Below are positions 1 through 9,871 of a stretch of 64,000 bases of DNA, in pieces. The position numbers were made by a program, and so were the translations under genes. The stretch is from contig NZ_CP103833.1 in assembly GCF_029774155.1 (NCBI RefSeq), positions 1,054,001 to 1,118,000 on the forward strand, written 5' to 3'. Source of the DNA: Actinobacillus arthritidis. Its GTDB lineage: Bacteria; Pseudomonadota; Gammaproteobacteria; Enterobacterales; Pasteurellaceae. The notes below the pieces were generated by a model. It did no database searches and was not told where the DNA came from. It was given only the letters and a program-made list of their open reading frames with translations. The stretch's first letter is position 1. Every line of letters starts with the position of its first letter.

Positions 1-143
1 AAGCCTTCTACTTTTTGTTCATTTTATGATTTTTTAACCAATTTCTTGATTAGAATATGAAAAACAGGCTATTTCTTTTGAAGAATGACGGTAAATTTGT
101 TAGCCTTTAATGCAATATAAATCAGTTAAATTAAGGATTATGT

Positions 144-959
144 ATGACGCTTCCATTTCGAGCCATTGTGTCCGATCTTGACGGTACACTTCTAAATGCA
201 GATCATAAAATTGGTCAATTTACGATTGAAACGCTCCAAAAACTCTCACAAAAAGGCGTTGATATTATTTTTGCTACCGGTCGAAATTATCCTGATGTTA
301 AACATATCATCCGAAAAGTTGATGTTAATGATGCAATGTTAATTACTTCTAATGGGGCAAGAGCTAATTTTCTGTCAGGAGAACAAGTTTTAAGTCATCA
401 TCTTCCGGAAGATATTGCATTACAATTAATGAATATGCCGTTTGATAATAGTCGAGTGTGTTTAAATAGCTATCAGGGCGATGAATGGTTTATCAATGTC
501 GATATTGAGCGACTCAAAAAATATCATAAGGATTCCGGTTACTCTTATCAGGTGGTTGATTTTAGCCGTCATCACGGCAGACAAGTCGAGAAAATCTTTT
601 TTATCGGTAAAACCGCCGAAGATCTCTTACCTATCGAGCAGTATGTTAAAACACATTTCGGCGATCGTGTGTATATGACTTATTCGGCGTTACTCTGCTT
701 AGAAGTAATGAATAAAGCCGTTTCCAAAGGCAATGCCTTAGCGGAATTAGTACAATTACGCGGTTACGATTTACAAGATTGCATTGCATTCGGTGACGGA
801 ATGAATGATATTGAAATGTTATCTCGTGCAGGAAAAGGTTGTGTAATGGGCAATGCGGATCCTCGTTTACTTGAAGCATTACCGCATAATGAGAGAATCG
901 GTAATCACAAACACGAAGCGGTCGCAAGTTATATTCGAGCGATATTTGGTATCATCTAA
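144..959 (+). CDS. Cof-type HAD-superfamily phosphatase, YigL-like
   Basis: Cytoplasmic HAD phosphatase of the Cof subfamily. The nucleophile motif DLDGT is at residues 11-15 (D11, D13) and the metal-binding motif GDGMND at 217-222, with a substrate-selecting cap domain between them. The length of 271 residues and motifs such as CLEVM and KGNALAEL resemble E. coli YigL, a pyridoxal phosphate/sugar phosphatase; that substrate is inference only. It is a single gene, followed by an inverted pair of uptake words and then macA on the same strand. The ATG lies after an AAGGA ribosome site. Family assignment is firm, the exact substrate is not. Confidence 0.88.
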   Translation: MTLPFRAIVSDLDGTLLNADHKIGQFTIETLQKLSQKGVDIIFATGRNYPDVKHIIRKVDVNDAMLITSNGARANFLSGEQVLSHHLPEDIALQLMNMPFDNSRVCLNSYQGDEWFINVDIERLKKYHKDSGYSYQVVDFSRHHGRQVEKIFFIGKTAEDLLPIEQYVKTHFGDRVYMTYSALLCLEVMNKAVSKGNALAELVQLRGYDLQDCIAFGDGMNDIEMLSRAGKGCVMGNADPRLLEALPHNERIGNHKHEAVASYIRAIFGII

Positions 960-975
960 TCAACGATAATGCCAA

Positions 976-1031
976 ACAAGCGGTCGTATTTCAGAACGAT
1001 TTTGCAAGAAAATTGTCTGAATAGACCGCTT
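976..1031. repeat. Inverted pair of DNA uptake words between yigL-like gene and macA
   Basis: ACAAGCGGTC at 976-985 faces an imperfect inverse copy beginning GACCGCTTAT at 1024. This is the uptake word of the A. pleuropneumoniae branch of Pasteurellaceae. The pair could fold into a weak transcription stop after the phosphatase gene; the stem is interrupted, so terminator function is uncertain. Confidence 0.5.
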
Positions 1032-1060
1032 ATTATTTATAACTTTTAGTCGGGAAACAG

Positions 1061-2242
1061 ATGAAATTAAAATCTTTAATGACAGGATTAGTGCTTGCAG
1101 GGATTGTTGCGGCAAGTTATTTCTATTTTGTCGGTAATAATGAAAGTGAGCAAGTATATTATATTACCGAGCCGGTAACTCGCAACACTATAGATAAAAA
1201 TGTCTTAGCCAGCGGTTCAGTTCGAGCGAGTAAACGGACTGAAGTCGGGGCGCAAGTATCAGGAAAAATTATTAATCTTTATGTCACACTAGGACAACAG
1301 GTTAAAAAAGGCGATCTACTGGCTGAAATTGATTCAAGTAATCAAAGTAACAGTTTAAGTACGGCTGAAGCAACATTGGCATCTTATCAAGCACAACTAA
1401 AATCTGCGCAAGTTGCACTTGAGGTGGCACAATCTAATTTCAATCGCTTAAGTAAACTTTATAAACAGCAAAGCACTTCCGAAACGGAATTAGAAACGGC
1501 TAAAAATACATTAGCCTCCGCCAAAGCGACTGTGGATAATGTAAAAGCCCAAATTAAATCGGCACAGATTTCGGTAAACGATGCGAAAACGAATTTGAAT
1601 TATACCCAAATTATCTCGCCGATGGACGGAACTGTCGTATCCATTCCGGTTTCTGTCGGGCAAACAGTCAATTCAAATCAAACGTCGCCAACGATTGTAC
1701 ACGTTGCCGACTTAACTAAGATGTTAGTTAAACTCGAAATTTCAGAAGGCGATATTGCACAGGTTAAAGCCGGTCAAATGATTAGCTTTACAACCTTATC
1801 TGAACCGAATCATTCGCATCACAGCAAAATTGATAGTGTTGATCCGGCGTTAACCACATTAAGTGATGATCACGCTTCCAATAAATATATTGAAAAATCC
1901 GGTAATACTGAGGCGATTTACTATTATGCTAATTCACTGATTGATAATAGTGAACAGCGTTTACGTATTGGAATGACAGTGCAAGGGCAAGTTAATATTG
2001 CTAAGCGAGAAAATGTATTAGTTGTTTCAACCTCAGCGATCAAGAAAAAAGGTAAAGAAGCCTTTGTTAATATTTTAGAAAATAATCAAGCTATTGAGAA
2101 AAAAGTAGAACTGGGACTCGCTGACAGTCAACATACTGAAATTATTAGCGGTCTAAATGAAGGAGAGCAAGTGATCACCGCTCAGCGAGCTGATGGGGAA
2201 AAAGTGAGTGCAGAAATGCGAAGAAGACCCGGCGGTTTCTAA
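1061..2242 (+). CDS. macA: Periplasmic adaptor subunit of a MacAB-type efflux pump
   Basis: Membrane fusion protein (RND/ABC adaptor, HlyD family). One N-terminal membrane anchor lies at about residues 7-24, then a biotinyl-lipoyl half-motif (about 60-85), a long alpha-helical hairpin rich in Ala, Gln and Lys (about 95-185), the second lipoyl half, and beta-barrel and membrane-proximal domains. MacA links the MacB ABC transporter to TolC and exports macrolides or, in several species, virulence peptides and porphyrins. Oddly no macB follows: the next gene is on the opposite strand and a strong terminator comes 23 bases after the stop. MacB must be elsewhere or missing, and the substrate is unknown. 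Confidence 0.85.
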   Translation: MKLKSLMTGLVLAGIVAASYFYFVGNNESEQVYYITEPVTRNTIDKNVLASGSVRASKRTEVGAQVSGKIINLYVTLGQQVKKGDLLAEIDSSNQSNSLSTAEATLASYQAQLKSAQVALEVAQSNFNRLSKLYKQQSTSETELETAKNTLASAKATVDNVKAQIKSAQISVNDAKTNLNYTQIISPMDGTVVSIPVSVGQTVNSNQTSPTIVHVADLTKMLVKLEISEGDIAQVKAGQMISFTTLSEPNHSHHSKIDSVDPALTTLSDDHASNKYIEKSGNTEAIYYYANSLIDNSEQRLRIGMTVQGQVNIAKRENVLVVSTSAIKKKGKEAFVNILENNQAIEKKVELGLADSQHTEIISGLNEGEQVITAQRADGEKVSAEMRRRPGGF

Positions 2243-2264
2243 TTGTCTTCTGCTAAAAAACAAG

Positions 2265-2307
2265 CGGTCGAGATTTACTCAAAATTTGTAAATCTCGACC
2301 GTTTTTT
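2265..2307 (+). terminator. Rho-independent terminator after macA, built on an uptake word
   Basis: A perfect 14-bp stem (CGGTCGAGATTTAC pairing with its complement at 2288-2301) is followed by six T. The left arm overlaps an ACAAGCGGTC uptake word at 2260-2269. It ends macA and lies just past the end of the convergent transporter gene. Confidence 0.85.
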
Positions 2308-2325
2308 ATGTACTGAAGTGAGCAA

Positions 2326-3264
2326 TTATTTATCGTTTTTAATCGAAGAGAAAATCATCGCTAAGACCGGACCTGAAATATTGTGCCAGAAACTAAATAC
2401 TGCACTCGGTACAGCGACCACAGGATTTGCTTTAAAATGTAAGGCGGCTAACGCAAGACCTAAACCGGAATTTTGCATCCCCACTTCAATCGCAATCGCT
2501 TTACTGTCTGCAATCGGCAATTTTAATACACGACTTACAATATAACCAATTAAATAGCCTAAACCGTTATGCAATACCACCACAAAGAAAATCAATAAGC
2601 CAGATTCAATAATACGATCTTTACTAACCGACACGACCGCTGTAACAATTAAAATAATCGCAACTACTGAAATTAATGGCATTGTTTGGCTAAACTGTTC
2701 CACTTTTTGCTTAAAGATAGAACGAATAACGACTCCAACAAAAATAGGGAGCAGTACCATTTTTAACACAGAAATAAACATTGCACCCGCATCAATTTCT
2801 AACCACTCACTTGCAAATAAATAGAAAATTGCCGGTGTTAATACCGGTGCTAACAAGGTTGAAACCGTAGTACACGCCACAGATAATGCAGTATTTCCCC
2901 TAGCCAAATACGTCATCACATTTGATGACGTACCACCAGGACAAGACCCAACCAAAATCACCCCAATCGCTAAATCAGGCGGTAATTGAAACGCTTTTGC
3001 CAATAAGAAAGCAATACTCGGCATAACCACAAATTGAGCAATAACACCAATAATTGCCGCTTTCGGGTTTTTAGTGACTTCTGCAAAATCTTTAAAGGTT
3101 AAAGTTAAGCCCATCCCCAGCATAACAATACCGAGTAAATAGGGAATCCATGGCACAAATTGCTTAAAAGTTTCCGGAAATTGAGCTGAAATAAACGCAA
3201 AAACCACCACCCAGATCGCAAAGGTTTTACTTACGAATTGAGTCAGTTTTAATAACATATTCAT
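2326..3264 (-). CDS. Bile acid:sodium symporter (BASS) family transporter
   Basis: Integral membrane carrier of 312 residues with about nine to ten hydrophobic helices. It carries the hallmark GSCPGGTSSNVMTYLARGN segment (about residues 109-127) and the second conserved stretch EVGMQNSGLGLALA near the C terminus, both typical of BASS proteins (PanS/YocS group). Bacterial members import organic acids such as pantoate or pyruvate with sodium; the substrate here cannot be read from sequence. The start is ATG at 3264, with AAGGA six bases upstream. It is convergent with macA and divergent from hel. Confidence 0.88.
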   Translation of the reverse strand: MNMLLKLTQFVSKTFAIWVVVFAFISAQFPETFKQFVPWIPYLLGIVMLGMGLTLTFKDFAEVTKNPKAAIIGVIAQFVVMPSIAFLLAKAFQLPPDLAIGVILVGSCPGGTSSNVMTYLARGNTALSVACTTVSTLLAPVLTPAIFYLFASEWLEIDAGAMFISVLKMVLLPIFVGVVIRSIFKQKVEQFSQTMPLISVVAIILIVTAVVSVSKDRIIESGLLIFFVVVLHNGLGYLIGYIVSRVLKLPIADSKAIAIEVGMQNSGLGLALAALHFKANPVVAVPSAVFSFWHNISGPVLAMIFSSIKNDK

Positions 3265-3407
3265 GTTGTGTCCTTATTTTTAGAATTAAATTTGATTTAA
3301 GTTAAAAGGAACTAAAGGCTACCCGAATTTTTTCAAAATGTGAATAGACAATCACTGATATTCTTTGTAATCTTCACACACTTTTAGCCTTATTCTGCTA
3401 AGAGTAA

Positions 3408-4253
<846 letters not shown>

Positions 4254-4277
4254 TCCTCTCCTGATATTTCTTTCCAA

Positions 4278-4301
4278 AGACCGCGACAAGCGGTCTTTTT
4301 T
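4278..4301 (+). terminator. Terminator after hel, containing an uptake word
   Basis: AGACCGC pairs with GCGGTCT across a five-base loop, followed by a run of T. The word ACAAGCGGTC forms the loop and right arm. Confidence 0.85.
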
Positions 4302-4365
4302 CTATTTCTGTTTACAAGTTTTTGCTAGAATCAGGCCGCTTACACTAATGTAAAAGGATATAAAA

Positions 4366-5657
4366 ATGATGACTATGAATATTACGCTTTCACAACGCTC
4401 AGCGCCCGAACAATGGGGAAAAAATGCAATTCTGTCTGCCAATCAACACGGTATGACCATCCATCTACAAAAAGATCCATTAACCACCATTCAACGTGCG
4501 GCACGAAAAATAAAGAATCAAGGCATACTAAATGTAACGCTGGTCGGCTCAGAATGGGGATTAGAAGAATGTTGGGCATTCCACCAAGGGTTTGTTAGTG
4601 TTCGTAATGCAGGCACAGTAACTTACCCTGACTTAGCCGAACAACAAGCAGAATTTGATGCTCGAGTATATTGTTCTAATTTTACTCGTACTTTAATTAA
4701 TGAATCTTCCGAAACCCTTACTCCTGAGAATTTAGCTCAAAAAGCGGCGGAGTTTATTAGCAAACAATCAATACAATATCTTGGCAAAAATGTGGTATCA
4801 GCAGAAATCATTAGTGGTGAAGCATTAAAACAACACGGCTATCACGGTATTTGGACGGTAGGCAAAGGTTCGGCAAATAAACCAGCATTACTCAAATTGG
4901 ATTTCAATCCAAGCAACGATATTAATGCACCGGTGCTTGCTTGTTTAGTCGGCAAGGGGATTACTTTTGATACTGGCGGCTATAGCATTAAACCGAGTGA
5001 TTCAATGAGTACAATGCGTACTGATATGGGCGGTGTTGCCTTATTAACCGGTGTATTAGGTTTTGCGATCAGTCGTGGCTTAACACAACGTGTAAAACTT
5101 TATCTATGCTGTGCAGAAAATATGGTAAGCAGTACTGCGTTTAAATTAGGCGATATTATTGAATATCGCAATGGCGTGACCGCAGAAGTGCTGAATACCG
5201 ATGCGGAAGGTCGCTTAGTATTAGCGGATGGTCTAATTGAGGCGAGCGAACAAAATGCACAATTTATCATTGATGCGGCAACCTTAACCGGTGCGGCAAA
5301 AGTAGCTGTCGGCAATGACTACCATTCAGTACTTTCAATGGATGATACATTAACCGCTCGCTTATTTAATGCGGCAAAAGCGGAAAATGAACCATTCTGG
5401 CGTTTACCATTTGAAGAATTTCATCGCTCACAAATTTCGTCATCCTTTGCCGATATTGCCAACATCGGATCTGTACCGGTCGGTGCGGGAGCAAGTACTG
5501 CAACGGCATTTTTATCATACTTTGTTAAAGATTACGCACAAAATTGGTCGCATATCGATGCTTCAGCCACTTTCCGTAAAACAGCGAGTGATTTATGGGC
5601 ACCGGTGCAACCGGTTTAGGGATGAAAACGCTAGCTAATATGCTTTTATCTCAATAA
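4366..5657 (+). CDS. pepB: Peptidase B (leucyl aminopeptidase family M17), frameshifted near its end
   Basis: Cytosolic two-metal aminopeptidase that trims peptides from the N terminus. The M17 signature NTDAEGRL is at residues 277-284, with the conserved KGITFDTGG lysine motif earlier. As written, the frame stops at 5619 after WAPVQPV. Reading from 5604 one base out of phase gives [17 protein letters not shown] and a stop at 5655-5657, the expected family ending. One base, probably a G in a GCAGC context, appears to be missing around 5600-5605. Three ATG codons (4366, 4369, 4375) are possible starts; AAGGA precedes the first. An uptake-word terminator follows. Confidence 0.92.
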
Positions 5658-5684
5658 GATTTTTGTAAAATTTCCGAAAAATTT

Positions 5685-5726
5685 AACCGCTTGTTCCGCT
5701 AAAATTAGCGTAAAACAAGCGGTTTT
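5685..5726 (+). terminator. Inverted uptake-word terminator after pepB
   Basis: AACCGCTTGTT (5685-5695) and AACAAGCGGTT (5714-5724) form a long stem with a smaller CGCTAA/TTAGCG hairpin nested inside, then several T. Confidence 0.75.
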
Positions 5727-5783
5727 CTGTTGCATTATGTATAATATGACTAATTTTATTTACTTTGCCATTTAGGAACTTAT

Positions 5784-6719
5784 ATGAATTACTTAGAGTG
5801 TGCGAAAGAAACCCTCAGTCTTTATACTCAAGCGATTAGTCAACTTAATCAGCGTTTAGACAGTACATTTAATCAAGTGATTGAAATGATTTTAAACTGT
5901 GAAGGACGTGTCGTGGTTGCTGGGATCGGTAAATCGGGCTTAGTCGGACAAAAAATGGTAGCAACCTTTGCATCCACAGGTACACCTAGTTTCTATTTAC
6001 ATCCGACCGAAGCGTTCCACGGTGATTTAGGTATGTTAAAACCAATTGATGTTGTCATTCTCATTTCTAATAGTGGTGAAACAGATGATGTCATTAAACT
6101 CCTACCCAGTTTAAAACGTTTTGGGAACAAAATTATTGCAATGACCGGCAATCCTCATTCAACCCTCGCTCAACACGCCAATCTTATTCTTAATATTAGT
6201 GTTGAACGAGAAGCCTGTCCTAATAATCTAGCACCAACAACATCGACACTAGTTACTATGGCTTTAGGTGATGCATTGGCAATTGCATTAATCAATGCTA
6301 GAGGTTTCAAAGCAGAAGATTTCGCACGTTTCCACCCGGGTGGTAGCCTAGGTCGAAAATTACTTAATCGCGTAAAAGATGTCATGCAAACCAAACTACC
6401 GGTTACTCAACCGAATGCAGATTTCAGCACGATTTTGAGTGTAATGAACGAAGGAAGAATGGGCGTTGCGTTAATTATGCAAGGCGAAGAATTAAAAGGT
6501 ATTATTACCGATGGTGACATTCGCCGTACACTTGCTCAATTTGGTACACAGAGTTTAGCTAAAACAGCGGAACAAATTATGTCGAAACAACCAAAAACCA
6601 TTGCTGACGATACGTATTTAGCAAAAGCGGAAGAAATGATGAAGGAGCTTCACGTTCACTCGCTTATTGCCTTGAATAATGAAGGTAAAGTATCTGGTAT
6701 TATGGAATTTTCAAGTTAA
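5784..6719 (+). CDS. kdsD: D-arabinose 5-phosphate isomerase
   Basis: Converts ribulose 5-phosphate to arabinose 5-phosphate, the first step of Kdo synthesis for lipopolysaccharide. An N-terminal SIS sugar-isomerase domain (about 35-170) carries GIGKSG and SNSGETDDV. Two CBS domains follow (about 205-311). At 311 residues it is slightly shorter than E. coli KdsD; the end GIMEFSS is shorter than usual but the second CBS fold is essentially complete. Its stop codon overlaps the ribosome site of greB, ten bases upstream of that gene's start, which suggests translational coupling. Confidence 0.92.
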   Translation: MNYLECAKETLSLYTQAISQLNQRLDSTFNQVIEMILNCEGRVVVAGIGKSGLVGQKMVATFASTGTPSFYLHPTEAFHGDLGMLKPIDVVILISNSGETDDVIKLLPSLKRFGNKIIAMTGNPHSTLAQHANLILNISVEREACPNNLAPTTSTLVTMALGDALAIALINARGFKAEDFARFHPGGSLGRKLLNRVKDVMQTKLPVTQPNADFSTILSVMNEGRMGVALIMQGEELKGIITDGDIRRTLAQFGTQSLAKTAEQIMSKQPKTIADDTYLAKAEEMMKELHVHSLIALNNEGKVSGIMEFSS

Positions 6720-6729
6720 GGGCATTTCG

Positions 6730-7218
6730 GTGGCGAAATCAAACTATATTACACGTAGTGGCTGGCAAGTCTTAGATCAAGAGCTTAAATTCTTATGGAA
6801 AGACGAACGTCCTAAAGTCACACAAGCCGTTTCCGAAGCAATTGCGTTAGGCGATCGTAGCGAAAATGCAGAATATATCTATGGTAAACGCCGTTTACGA
6901 GAAATAGATAGACGAGTTCGTTTTTTATCAAAACGTTTAGAAGTGTTACAAATTGTGGATTATCACCCTAAACAAGAAGGTAAAGTCTTTTTTGGTGCAT
7001 GGGTTGAACTAGAAAACGAACAGGGTGAAACAAAGCAATATCGTATTGTCGGCTGTGATGAATTTGACCCGGCAAAAAATTGGATTTCGATTGATTCCCC
7101 TGTTGCTAGAGCATTAATTGGCAAAGAAGTTGATGATGAAATTAAAGTCGATACGCCACTTGGCAAAAGCACACTTTATATTAATAAAATTTGGTATGAG
7201 AAAGAAGCATTATATTAG
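6730..7218 (+). CDS. greB: Transcription elongation factor GreB, GTG start
   Basis: Binds the RNA polymerase secondary channel and stimulates cleavage of backtracked RNA. The N-terminal coiled coil contains LGDRSENAEY and KRRLREIDRR; the C-terminal FKBP-like domain contains EGKVFFGAWVE and ISIDSPVARAL. I chose GTG at 6730 (VAKSNYITRSGW) because AAGGG lies at 6718-6722, seven bases upstream. An upstream in-frame ATG at 6679 would add 17 residues encoded inside kdsD and has no homologous counterpart. The result is 162 residues, close to the usual 158. It forms a transcription unit with kdsD. Confidence 0.92.
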   Translation: MAKSNYITRSGWQVLDQELKFLWKDERPKVTQAVSEAIALGDRSENAEYIYGKRRLREIDRRVRFLSKRLEVLQIVDYHPKQEGKVFFGAWVELENEQGETKQYRIVGCDEFDPAKNWISIDSPVARALIGKEVDDEIKVDTPLGKSTLYINKIWYEKEALY

Positions 7219-7241
7219 AGATAATTTCAATATATAAAAAA

Positions 7242-7279
7242 GCACCTTAATAATTCGTAATATCTCATTATTAAGGTGC
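7242..7279. terminator. Bidirectional terminator between greB and raiA
   Basis: GCACCTTAATAAT (7242-7254) is the exact inverse of the arm at 7267-7279. A-rich and T-rich flanks on either side fit termination of both convergent genes. Confidence 0.85.
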
Positions 7280-7314
7280 AATTTAATCAGCTTACTTAAT
7301 TTATAATTTAAATA

Positions 7315-7626
7315 TTATACATTTAGTGTCGTATCTGTACGGCGAGCTTCGTTTTTATGAACCAATTTATTTAATTGTGTTTCCAGTTTGGTTTCTACTT
7401 CATTGATTGCTTTATATAAATCTTCATTATCAGCCTTCGCAAAAAGTTCTCCAACTGGAGTGCCGATTGATGCTTCAACTTCGTAACTATTTGGCAATTT
7501 ATGTATCATAAAATGTGGATTAATTAACTGAGTTTGCCATTTTTCGAGTTTCGCTAAACGTTCTTCAATATGGGTACGGATTGCAGGAGTCACTTCCATT
7601 TGTTTACTTGAAATATTGATTGTCAT
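7315..7626 (-). CDS. raiA: Ribosome-associated inhibitor / hibernation factor RaiA (YfiA)
   Basis: Small cold-shock and stationary-phase protein that binds the 30S decoding region and keeps ribosomes idle. The start [14 protein letters not shown] and the motif [17 protein letters not shown] match E. coli YfiA closely, as does [13 protein letters not shown]. At 103 residues it lacks most of the acidic C-terminal tail of E. coli RaiA and is nearer in length to Hpf, but the body is RaiA-like. Single gene with a good ribosome site (GAGGAAA). Confidence 0.9.
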   Translation of the reverse strand: MTINISSKQMEVTPAIRTHIEERLAKLEKWQTQLINPHFMIHKLPNSYEVEASIGTPVGELFAKADNEDLYKAINEVETKLETQLNKLVHKNEARRTDTTLNV

Positions 7627-7790
7627 AGCATTTTCCTCTTTGTGAAGGGGTTATTAAATTGATTTCAAAATATGACTTTTACTCCAAAATATCAAGTCAA
7701 AAAATGAAGTAAAACTTAAAAATTTGATCTAGTTAACACTTTTTCTGTGTTTTTGCTTATAATCTATCCGAAATAGAAGGATAACGGAAA

Positions 7791-8732
7791 ATGACCGAGA
7801 ATAAAAAAATTCCTCCATTTGAATTGGATTTTTTACACCCTAAATATTGGGGATTATGGTTTGGATTGGGCCTATTTAAATTAATTTTATGTTTGCCTTA
7901 TCCTATATTGGTAAAACTTGGCAAAGGATTAGGAAAACTATTTACTAATCTCGGATTTGGTAAACGAAGAATCCGTATTGCTCGCCGTAATTTAGAACTC
8001 TGCTTCCCACACTATTCAAACGAGCAAATTCAAGAAATTCTAGAGCAAAATATTGAATCCGTCGGTATGGCGATCATTGAAACCGGAATGGCGTGGTTTT
8101 GGTCGGATAAACGAATCCTAAAATGGTCTAAAATAGAAGGGCTGGAATATCTCAAAAATCAGCCTGCAGACTCAGGGATTTTATTAGTTGGAGTACATTT
8201 TCTAACATTAGAAATGGGTGCTCGTATTGTGGGACTTCATCATCAAGGTGTGGGCGTTTATCGACCTAATGATAATCCGCTATTGGATTGGATTCAATTT
8301 CGAGGCAGAGTACGCTCAAATAAGGCAATGCTTGATCGTAAAGATCTGCGAGGAATGATTAGAGCTTTAAAAGCGGGCGATACCATTTGGTATGCTCCAG
8401 ATCACGATTATGGACGAAAAAATAGTGTATTTGTGCCGTTTTTTGCCGTATCAGAAGCCTGTACCACAGCTGGCACTCGTATGTTACTACGTTCTGCACC
8501 GAATACCGTTGTCGTGCCATTTACACCAATCCGAAATGCAGATTTTTCCGGATATACCGTTAAAATCAGCCCTGAGGTTGATTTTAGTGAATGTGAAAAT
8601 GAACTGGATACCGCAACCAAAATGAATAAAGTTGTAGAAGCGGAGATTCTTAAATCAGTAAGCCAATATATGTGGCTTCATCGACGTTTTAAAACTCGTC
8701 CACAAGAATCAGATAAAAATCTATATGATTAA
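7791..8732 (+). CDS. lpxL: Lipid A biosynthesis lauroyl acyltransferase (LpxL/HtrB)
   Basis: Inner-membrane acyltransferase that adds a secondary acyl chain to Kdo2-lipid IVA. An N-terminal membrane anchor (about 22-45) precedes the acyltransferase core with the catalytic H-x4-E motif at H136 and E141 in GVHFLTLEMG. The family blocks GVYRPNDNPLLDW and WYAPDHDYG are present. The length of 313 residues is standard. The sequence is nearer LpxL than LpxM. Single gene with its own terminator. Confidence 0.92.
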   Translation: MTENKKIPPFELDFLHPKYWGLWFGLGLFKLILCLPYPILVKLGKGLGKLFTNLGFGKRRIRIARRNLELCFPHYSNEQIQEILEQNIESVGMAIIETGMAWFWSDKRILKWSKIEGLEYLKNQPADSGILLVGVHFLTLEMGARIVGLHHQGVGVYRPNDNPLLDWIQFRGRVRSNKAMLDRKDLRGMIRALKAGDTIWYAPDHDYGRKNSVFVPFFAVSEACTTAGTRMLLRSAPNTVVVPFTPIRNADFSGYTVKISPEVDFSECENELDTATKMNKVVEAEILKSVSQYMWLHRRFKTRPQESDKNLYD

Positions 8733-8736
8733 AAAT

Positions 8737-8772
8737 AACCCGACATACGCAATATAATGTCGGGTTTATTTT
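8737..8772 (+). terminator. Terminator after lpxL
   Basis: AACCCGACAT (8737-8746) and ATGTCGGGTT (8757-8766) form a 10-bp stem followed by a T-rich tail. Confidence 0.9.
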
Positions 8773-8891
8773 TTATTTGCTGATTTTTACGAAAATTTTA
8801 CCGCTTCTCCGCAAAAAATACTTGCATATTTAAGACGAATTTTGCAAGCTAACAAGAAATTTGCACATAACAAAAAATACAGGAGATGATT

Positions 8892-9782
8892 ATGGCAACC
8901 CCACTATTTCACGGCAGTATCGTTGCATTAGTAACCCCAATGACTCATGGCGAAGTAAATTACGATGAATTAAAAAAATTAGTTGAATATCACGTCGAAG
9001 CCGGTACGCATGGTATTGTATCTGTCGGTACAACAGGTGAATCAACCACATTGAGCATTGATGAGAATGTTAAGGCAATCAAGAAAACCGTGGAATTTGT
9101 CGCAGGACGTATTCCGGTTATTGCCGGAACTGGTTCAAATGCAACTAGCGAAGCTGTCACAATGACAAAATTATTAAACGGTAGTGGTGTTGCAGGTTGT
9201 TTAAGTGTTGTACCTTATTATAATAAACCAACTCAAGAAGGCATGTATTTGCACTATAAAGCAATCGCTGAATGTACTGATTTACCACAAATTTTATATA
9301 ACGTACCGGGCCGTACCGGTAGCGATTTAAAACCAGAAACCATCGGTCGTTTAGCTGAAATCCCAAATATTGTTGGTGTAAAAGAAGCAACAGGTGATTT
9401 AACTCGTCTTCCATTAATCAAGCAATTAGCTGGTGAAGATTTTATTTTCTTAAGCGGTGATGATGCGACTGGTTTAGAATCAATGAAACTTGGTGGTCAA
9501 GGTGTAATTTCAGTAACCAATAATGTTGTCTGCAAGCAGATATGGCAAAAATGTGTGAACTTGCCTTAGCCGGTAAATTTGAAGAAGCGGAAGCGATTAA
9601 TCAACGCTTGATGGCATTACACCATGATTTATTTATTGAAGCAAACCCAATCCCAGTAAAATGGGCGACCTATAAATTAGGTTTAATTAGTGAGCCGAAT
9701 TTACGCTTACCATTAACGACCTTATCAGAAAATGCTCAACCAACCGTATTAGCAAGCATTACAAAAAGCTGGTTTAATTTAA
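8892..9782 (+). pseudogene. dapA: 4-hydroxy-tetrahydrodipicolinate synthase, interrupted by frameshifts in this sequence
   Basis: First committed enzyme of lysine and diaminopimelate synthesis, condensing pyruvate with aspartate semialdehyde. The Schiff-base lysine is K164 in [12 protein letters not shown], and VGTTGESTT and YNVPGRTG are present. The start is ATG 8892, six bases after AGGAG; the ATG at 8886 abuts that site. After residue 212 the frame breaks at 9526-9537, where GTTGTCTGCAAGCAGA stands for an expected GTTGCTGCAGCAGA (two extra bases, each at a GCNGC word). A second shift, one extra A at 9762-9766, hides the normal ending TKAGLI and stop at 9780-9782. DapA is normally essential, so sequence error is the likely cause. 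Confidence 0.9.
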
Positions 9783-9800
9783 CCGCTTGTGACTCAAACA

Positions 9801-9830
9801 AAACCCCGTACTTTGATACGGGGTTTTTTA
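9801..9830 (+). terminator. Terminator after dapA
   Basis: AAACCCCGTA pairs with TACGGGGTTT across a six-base loop, followed by T residues. An uptake word in reverse orientation lies just upstream at 9782-9790. Confidence 0.9.
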
Positions 9831-9871
9831 TTCAATAAGCAGTTAAACTTTCTAAAAGTTACAACACGTTA

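Noticed and set aside
2243..2545. 100-codon open frame directly after macA
   Set aside because: It runs through the macA terminator and lies antisense to the BASS transporter end; it is a shadow frame.
6679..6732. Upstream ATG that would fuse the end of kdsD coding sequence to greB in another frame
   Set aside because: The extra residues are not conserved and the GTG at 6730 has a well-placed AAGGG site; kdsD has a normal stop at 6719.
9780..9838. Longer DapA C terminus reading through the terminator
   Set aside because: Those residues are translated from the terminator hairpin; the family ending TKAGLI and a stop appear when one extra A is removed.
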